A stretch of DNA of 64,000 nucleotides, taken from Isoetes taiwanensis. Its lineage: Eukaryota > Streptophyta > Lycopodiopsida > Isoetales > Isoetaceae. The DNA is taken from assembly GCA_021234155.1 (NCBI GenBank), contig JAJEKV010000093.1, forward strand, positions 2,626,384 to 2,690,383, written 5' to 3'. This document shows positions 57,687 through 64,000 of this stretch, one piece after another. A model generated the notes under the pieces. It worked only from the letters and a program-made list of their open reading frames with translations, was not told where the DNA came from and searched no databases. Both the position numbers and the translations under genes were made by a program. Position 1 is the first letter of the stretch. Each line of letters starts with the position of its first letter.

Positions 57687-58853
57687 CTAATTTTCTCGCA
57701 CCCCACCATCTCTAAAATGAACTTGACCATTCTCTTTCTTACATTCTTTTAATATCTTCACATCATGTACTACTGATCTTTTGCTCCCCGAATCTATAAT
57801 GAGAAACTTGTTATCATTTTTATTAAACTCTTGAGAAACATTAAGTGCATGTATTACCTCAATGTCATCAGGATTTTCTTCATTTGCCTCTTCCATGATG
57901 TTCACACTAGTGTTTCTTCTAAATCTCCCCCTTCCCCTTTTTGAGTCCATTTGAGTTCTACCTCGACCTCTCCCTTTTCCCCCAATACCCTTGGGACTTG
58001 GACAATTTGCAGATATGTGACCTTTACCATCACAATTAAAGCATTTAAATTGCTTACCTTCACTTGGACATTCATTTTTAAGGTGTCCATATTGATTGCA
58101 AGTGTAGCAGGGCCCCAATCTATCTTTTGCAAAGCTGGAACTGCCTCCTCTTTTCTGCTTCCTTGCAAACAGCGCCTCTGGAGATTGATCATCATCTTGA
58201 ATACCTCTGGACTGCTCAAATTCAGTACGAATGATCCTCAAGGCATGCTCCTTTGAAGTGGCTATATTTCTCATTAATGTTGCAAGCTGAGTGTTGTGAG
58301 AGACAGCCCTAGACAGTGCTAATATTTGGTATTGCTCACTTAAAACATTTCCAGCTCCTTCAAGATCTGCCACAATAGAATCAAATTTCTCCAAAAAATC
58401 TGTTAGATCATCCTTATCAAATAATTTTAGTTTCCTTAGTTGCTTTTCCAACAAATCTATTTGGGATGAACTCTTTACCTCATATTGACTTATAAGGTAC
58501 TGCCACATTTCATGTGATCTCAACTTAAGAGCAGTTCCTACCTTACTCAGAATTATCTGCTGAGCTTCCATAATTTTAGTGTCATCTGCCATAGCAACAA
58601 CAGGAGTTGAAGATGCTCTAGGACCTTCTGGAGTTCCACTCCCTCCCCCTGGATTATTTGAGCTGGTACCTGGACTTGCAGAACTGGCAGAACTAGCAGA
58701 TCTAGTCACTCCAGCTTGACTACCATCTACAAGATGCCACAAATGTTCAAATTCCAAAACAGATTTAATAGATTCCTTCCAGACTTGGAATCCAGTGTCT
58801 CCCTTGAAGACTTCAATTTGATTTAACAAATTTACTGCAAATCTAGTAGACAT
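57687..58853 (-). CDS. Copia A gag and start of protease, 388 codons
   Basis: Begins MSTRFAVNLLNQIEVFKGDT 33 bp inside the primer-binding site. It has a Ser/Pro/Gly-rich linker (about 50-85) and the copia gag core (UBN2-like, about 90-200: MWQYLISQYEV, DLTDFLEKFDSIVADLEGAG). Two CCHC knuckles lie at 249-262 (CYTCNQYGHLKNEC) and 271-284 (CFNCDGKGHISANC), followed by a basic RGRGR tract. The protease active site DSG is at 354-356. It ends at a premature TAG in the protease. It is the best preserved part of A and could still encode a gag-sized protein. Confidence 0.95.
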   Translation of the reverse strand: MSTRFAVNLLNQIEVFKGDTGFQVWKESIKSVLEFEHLWHLVDGSQAGVTRSASSASSASPGTSSNNPGGGSGTPEGPRASSTPVVAMADDTKIMEAQQIILSKVGTALKLRSHEMWQYLISQYEVKSSSQIDLLEKQLRKLKLFDKDDLTDFLEKFDSIVADLEGAGNVLSEQYQILALSRAVSHNTQLATLMRNIATSKEHALRIIRTEFEQSRGIQDDDQSPEALFARKQKRGGSSSFAKDRLGPCYTCNQYGHLKNECPSEGKQFKCFNCDGKGHISANCPSPKGIGGKGRGRGRTQMDSKRGRGRFRRNTSVNIMEEANEENPDDIEVIHALNVSQEFNKNDNKFLIIDSGSKRSVVHDVKILKECKKENGQVHFRDGGVREN

Positions 58854-58870
58854 TGTTCCTTAAGCCAACT

Positions 58871-58884
58871 TGGCTCTGATACCA
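58871..58884 (-). other. Copia A primer-binding site
   Basis: TGGTATCAGAGCCA on the minus strand, one base from the 5' LTR end. Complementary to the initiator-Met tRNA 3' end. Confidence 0.95.
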
Positions 58885-58885
58885 A

Positions 58886-59640
58886 TGTTGAAAGTATAAG
58901 TTAACTAGATATTTGAACTTGAGCAAACACCAAATTTATTGCACAAGCACACTAGAGAAATTGAGTCAATTAATAACTTTAAATGATCTATGATCTATGC
59001 CACAAGTACTTGGTTGAGGTAAAGCACAAATTTCCTAAGGAAATCTATGAATGCAAGGGAGCCACAATATGGTCCCTAATCCCTTGCAATATATCAACAA
59101 TTTCAACCTTAATACATAATCATAGTCATTAATGCTCCGGTTTATCAGAGCTATGAGATTGCTTTAAACAACAGTAGCAATCTCGTTTTACGCTCCAAAC
59201 ACAAACCTTTGAACACGAATACTTATTCAATGCATACGATCTGCGGTGAGCTCATCGTTCAAAGAACAAATCATGCGTGTTTATCTTATGTACTCGCGTC
59301 GGTTTAGTTAGGATAGAAGTTCTAAGTTTAGATTATGGTGGCTCAGAGATATCCCACAAAGGGTTACAAGCAAAATCCGACACTTACGAATTATCCCACA
59401 TACATGCCGCAATGATAATTTTAGACCTACGACCATTGAACCTTTAAACCCTTTAAGAAAAACTCCCTTTCAATCTTAAGTGCTTCTTGGTTTCATGTCA
59501 CCTTAAGATTCAACCTTATCATTCAATGCTCTTTAAGCAAGTTATCCAACACCTCTGACCTTAGGTTAACCATATGCATTTGACTTCCATCTCTAAGTTC
59601 AACGTAGGCGTAAAAGATTTACATGACCATATTTCTAATA
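58886..59640 (-). repeat. Copia A 5' LTR
   Basis: 755 bp, TGTTGAAAGTATAAG...ATATTTCTAATA in plus orientation (final CA changed to TA), followed by target duplication GTACT. It differs from the 3' LTR by several short patches, so A is clearly older than C. Confidence 0.96.
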
Positions 59641-59645
59641 GTACT

Positions 59646-60279
59646 TGTAAAAACTTTGAACGCCGTTGTTGGGTCTAGTGCAAACTCTTTCAAATCCGAT
59701 GTTTGTCGTAGTTGAAGATGGATATTTGGTAATAGAAGAGGCATGCGAAGGATTGTCTTTTATGAATGCGGCCACCGGGATCGGAGCTGGCAGATTTACA
59801 AGGCCAAGGAGCACGGGTGATGCATTCTCACAAGCCCCTTCGTCAGATTTGCTCTTCTTATCCATCCTTATACGCCTTTCTTATTGCTCGTGTTTTCATA
59901 TCGAGTTTCTTGGCAGAGTGAAGAAAGTTTCTTGGAGCCTTACGGGAGTTTCTTGGCGGAGCCTTCTAGAAATTTCTTGGCAGAACTGTAGCGGCACCGC
60001 CTGAGCTTCCAGAAAACTAGATACCTTAAAAAAACAGGCACCATAACCCACAAAAATTTCCACCTAGCGGTGGATTACAATCCTTTAAGCGACCTTTTTA
60101 CATCGGATTCTCTTCTCTGATGGTTCACCCAAAGATCTAGCCATTTGCAAGAATCGTCAAACCAAAACCCTTCAACTTCCAATCAGATTATAACTAGTTA
60201 GGGTGCCCGCATTCTTTGGGCATTTGAAGAGGTGGTTGTTTCATTGTTGTCTAGAATAACAATGTGGCCTGGAGGGGGC
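59646..60279. other. Flank of copia A, no recognised gene
   Basis: Two overlapping frames on opposite strands (59666-60004 plus, 59635-59865 minus) are open but carry no motif that I know. TTTCTTGG occurs at regular spacing near 59910-59980 (GAGTTTCTTGGC...). At 60051-60073 the sequence mirrors 39310-39332 on the other side of copia A. Confidence 0.45.
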
Positions 60280-60364
60280 AAGTAAATATAGATTTTTTTT
60301 TTTTTTTTGAGGGAAAATAGACTTTATTTACTTTAAAGGAATGGTACAAAGAAGTAAATATAGA
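60280..60364 (-). mobile_element. 59-bp LINE stub with 13-bp target duplication
   Basis: AAGTAAATATAGA occurs at 60280-60292 and 60352-60364. Between them is a poly(T) run and then GAGGGAAAATAGACTTTATT and TACTTTAAAGGAATGGTACA. On the minus strand this reads TTTGTACCATTCCTTTAAAG, then AATAAAGTCTATTTTCCCTC and poly(A), a plant L1-type 3' end. It is an extremely 5'-truncated insertion. Confidence 0.88.
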
Positions 60365-63300
60365 ATTGAATGTGTTCTTATCGTCCGCGATCAAGCCTTT
60401 AAGAGATAAAGATAAAAAAACCATTGTGCAAAAAATTATGGATTTCATCTGAGATGTTGAACTGTAGAAATGTTGTAGTGCATTATTTTGTTTATATGAT
60501 TTTTCTACCGTAATGATTTTATGATGAGGCATTTGTATTGTAGGCTTTAGCAACCTATAGAAAATTGTGTTGCAATGTAATAGCAACAATAGTTATAGTT
60601 GAAGTTAGGTATGCCCGTCTTTGGTTCGAAGAGAAGTAGTGGTGTTTAGCATTACTCATGATTTTATTATGATGAGTAGGCCTTGATGATTGTGAACAAA
60701 CTGATTCTCTAATTTTTGAACTACACCATAGGACAAAAGAATGCAATGGACAAAGATGTGTGTCAAAGTTTTGAACATTTACCATTATGAAACTTGGAAG
60801 GTATAATACGTGGTCATAGTGGTTTGTGGAAATGTATATTATATGCCTACATTTGAAATTCTTATTGGATTAGGGTAGAAGTAAGGAAACATTGCAAAGG
60901 AAGACCATAGCTAGGGATATGGGTGACTATTATCTTGATCGTGTCCCACTTAGATGTGGGATTATTAAATTGAAGAATGCCAATAGTCAAGCTTTAGTGC
61001 AAAGATAAAGCGTATGGACTTACAAATCAGTTTGATATTGCATATTTTTGGATTATTTTTCGTAGATGAACTTATTTCATCTTAATCTTTGTAAAGAAAC
61101 ACTTGGCCAACGTAAACAACATATGAGCCCATAGAACCAAACACTTGACGAACATAAACAACATTTGAGCCCATATAACCAGATTTTCACCGATAGGGCA
61201 AGTGAAATAACCCTTGTGATACACGACTTTCTGTTTTTGACTACATCAAATATTTTGCCATTACATTACATGAAAGTACATCTTAGAGGACTGCGATTCT
61301 TCCCTGAGATTACACACATCATGAATACAATAGAGGGAATTTACTTTACATTTGGCATTGATGGCTTAATAAATGTTGGCATTGATGGCTTGATAAAATG
61401 CTCATGCTATTTATGAATCATGAATCAAAAGCTTTCTTGAGCAGAACATTCCCCTGGCTTTGTATTTTCCAAAAGAATATGCCTGGTCTCTTCCTTGAAC
61501 TTTTTGCACTTGTTAAGGGCATGCATACCGTCCTTTACATCAAAATTATATGGTCTACAAAGCAATTGCAAAACAACTGCAGGGAATGTAGAAATAAGAC
61601 ATACCTTACAAAGATGCTTATCGAATAGCATGATGTAATGCCTTGTTCAGCTCTCAACTTAACTGCTGGATTTTGTACAAATAAATATGCTATGTATAGT
61701 GAAGATGAACATTGTCTCAAATTGTTATACTCCATGAGATCAACCACATGAGATCACATCAAGAAGATGACACAAATCTCCAAATAGTGTCATAATGAAC
61801 CAGATTGAGAATTCAGGCTCTAGCAAATAAATCATGAGAATCTCTAGCATGGCATGTGGCTCCATTATCTACAATGCAATTGCAAAACAGCAACAAATGT
61901 ACCAAGATATACCTTACCAGTGAGACGACACAAATATCCAAATCCAAATAGTGTCATAATGAACTTTGTCCATATTAACCACAGTGGTTAACATTGTGCA
62001 CATGCTAGGTGTCAGTGGTGGCAGACTACACTTGGCATGATTAGGTTAACATAAGTGTAGGGCTTAGATTTAGCTAGATGTAGGGCTAAGATTTGCAGTC
62101 TACACTATATTAGACTAGAGCCTCTTTAGATGTACTCATGTCTTATCTCAAGTTTGGAGAGCCTCATTTGGCGCACGCTTACTTCACTCTTTGTACATAT
62201 TTTGTTCTTTTTGTTCTTATTTTGTGATCATGAGCATGGCAACCTTGTGGCATTCGGCAGTCATAGACTGCTCCTGCAGGGTGTATGCCAAGAACTCATA
62301 ATTAACAGTGGTGCCGTTATGTCGGATTCGCTCGTGATCACTTTCTTTAGCCTTGCTGTGTGCTGTTGTCTTACCCAACCTTTCTTTAGTTTGCCCAATC
62401 AAGACATTGATTTGTCCGTCTGGAGGCTTTTCTTTTTATTTTGTTCATCCAACTAGCTGATGGTTCTGCCACATTTTATAATCTCAAAAAGGTGCAGCAA
62501 GTGCAGTTTTACAGTCAGGGGTTTCTGGAGTGGTGACAGCATTCCTCTTTGTAAAAATATCAGGAAAATCAAGTGTTTGTTTTTCTTATCCTCTATCTGC
62601 TGAAACATTATCAAAAATATCATGATCCTTCTTATTATTTTTATTCTATCTCTGTTTATCAGACAGTTTATGCACTTTGCATACCCAGTTCAAAAAAATA
62701 TATTCTGTATCGTATCAGTATGGAGCATATCAGCATATCAGTCTGTATCTGCCAATTTTCAGCTTACCAAAAGGATTTCTTTTTCAGATTATTTGGCAGA
62801 GGGCCAGCACTTTGGCTAGCCCCCTTTATCCTGCCCACAATTGGTACCTGCATCATAGTTCAAGTTCTGGTCAGTTCATCTGAAGCACCCAAAGGGATTA
62901 TTTCGAGCATCAGGTTTTCCAGAAGTTCAGATTTGGTGCAACACTTTTTCACTTATTCCTTTCAGCTTGGTATCTGTACTAAATATATCAGGAAAAATAA
63001 ATCAACATTGGAGTCAAAGCCCTTCATCACTTCACAGTTTCACCTGCATGGTATCTGCACAAACTGAAGAGAAAGCTCAGAATTCATGATTTGGGGCAAA
63101 TCTTGCCATTTGTTCTGCAAGTATCTGTACAAAATCAACAGCGCATATCTATAGAAGCTTTAACAGCCAAGTACCTGCATAATACAAATTGAGAAGCAGT
63201 GCAGACGTTTCAGACAATTCGAAGCAGATCCCAGAGTGGCTCAGCAGTTTAATCCATGCTTTCGGCCCTTGCCACCGATTTTCATACTTTTATTTCGCTG

Positions 63301-64000
63301 TCTTATCAGATCTCCTTCCATCATTAGCATTTGCTCTCTTTCGGAAGTCTAGCGTCATGGAAAGCAGGCACACATCAGGGCCAGCAGCTAAGTGGCTAGC
63401 CCCCATTCATCCTTAACTAGCACAGCATCATTTGGCATCTGTACCTACATCAGAAACACTGGATTACTATATTGTATATCTATTTGAGCATATTTGGAGC
63501 AGAAACTATTTTTCCAGCAAAGCAATCAGCTTCAGGTCCTGCGGTCAAGATTTAGTTCAGACATATCAAGATTTATTTCCAACCTTGAAGCACATCCTTC
63601 CCATCGCCAACTGTTTGTTCTAACTATGTAAGCAGGAGCATTCGCATCCGGACGCCCATTTAGCAGAAACAAGCAAATACATCAATTTTTTCGTGCATAC
63701 TCACCATCAGCGGAATCGGCAAGTCCATTGCAGCAGCCACCGTTTGAGGGTTTCTAGCTCTGATTTTCTCTGGTTTCCGCTTTGTTGAGCAAAACAGGAA
63801 GCATGCACTATTTTTTGGCCGCCATATCTGGCTTTCACTGTGGAATCCTTCAATGCTCTTCTTAGTTAGAAGATATTATCCGGACTAGAAGTTAGAGCAT
63901 TGCCATCACCGGCCGCTGCCATAGCTGACCGTCAGTGCTCTATTAGGGTTCATGCCTCTTGCTATCTTTTGAGAAATGTTACAGGCTGATAACGGACCAC
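60365..64000. other. No recognised gene
   Basis: AT-rich sequence up to about 62 kb, then a somewhat more GC-balanced stretch. Frames such as 62573-63067 show no family motif. A loose recurrence of TATCTGTAC/TATCTGCAC/TACCTGCAT is seen at 62970-63460. The last 400 bp (CACCGGCCGCTGCCATAGCTGACC) look like the start of a different sequence class that continues beyond the window. Confidence 0.5.

Larger units (their letters stand above)
39410..59640 (-). mobile_element. Ty1/copia retrotransposon A (host of the nested insertions)
   Basis: Reads right to left: 5' LTR 58886-59640, primer-binding site, gag-protease, integrase, RT, RNase H, polypurine tract, 3' LTR 39410-40140. The flanking five bases are GTACT on both sides (39405-39409 and 59641-59645), a clean target-site duplication. 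Its integrase is split by element B and its protease by a LINE. The coding frames carry several shifts and stops, so A is dead. Removing the later insertions leaves an ordinary copia element of roughly 6 kb. Confidence 0.95.

Noticed and set aside
59635-60004. Overlapping frames on both strands as a gene next to copia A
   Set aside because: Both strands are open over the same bases and neither resembles a known family; composition explains it.

Overview
The window looks like an intergenic, transposon-rich piece of a land-plant nuclear genome. The evidence is: Ty1/copia retrotransposons whose primer-binding sites match the plant initiator-Met tRNA, a Ty3/gypsy element with a plant-type second RNase H, L1-like LINE insertions, short-intron genes with GT-AG boundaries, and long AT microsatellites. 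Sparse genes and a ZNF862-like zinc-finger fragment would fit a fern or other seed-free plant, but that is a guess.

Left part (1-39.4 kb). Real gene content is low. A minus-strand ERI1-like 3'-5' exoribonuclease gene lies at 4.8-6.4 kb with three exons and a full DEDDh catalytic set, but one splice acceptor looks broken. A minus-strand pseudogene of the catalytic subunit of mitochondrial NAD-dependent isocitrate dehydrogenase lies at 31.9-32.7 kb, with recognisable exons and introns, two internal deletions and a nonsense codon. A zinc-finger/hAT-like fragment (3.6-4.2 kb), a solo LTR fragment (10.6-12.1 kb), a decayed LINE (16.7-18.6 kb), several tandem duplications, AT arrays, and a 5'-truncated, frameshifted gypsy element (33.4-36.5 kb) fill much of the rest.

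Right part (39.4-59.6 kb) is one set of nested insertions. Copia element A (39410-59640, minus strand, 731/755-bp LTRs, target duplication GTACT) was entered by element B (42551-54597, long-LTR element with no coding capacity that I can see). B's 3' LTR was in turn entered by copia element C (47990-52972, nearly identical LTRs, 809-codon pol frame). A separate 1.1-kb 5'-truncated LINE with poly(A) and an 18-bp target duplication sits in A's protease region. Around B's right end the LTR end plus A's integrase is present twice (54065-54800 and 55216-56013), and B's left LTR is joined tail-to-tail to an inverted copy of itself, making a palindrome about 1 kb long.

The last 4.4 kb (59.6-64 kb) holds a 59-bp LINE stub with a 13-bp target duplication and no gene that I can recognise. 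Most of the biology here is genome parasitism and decay; the only host locus that might still function is the ERI1-like gene.
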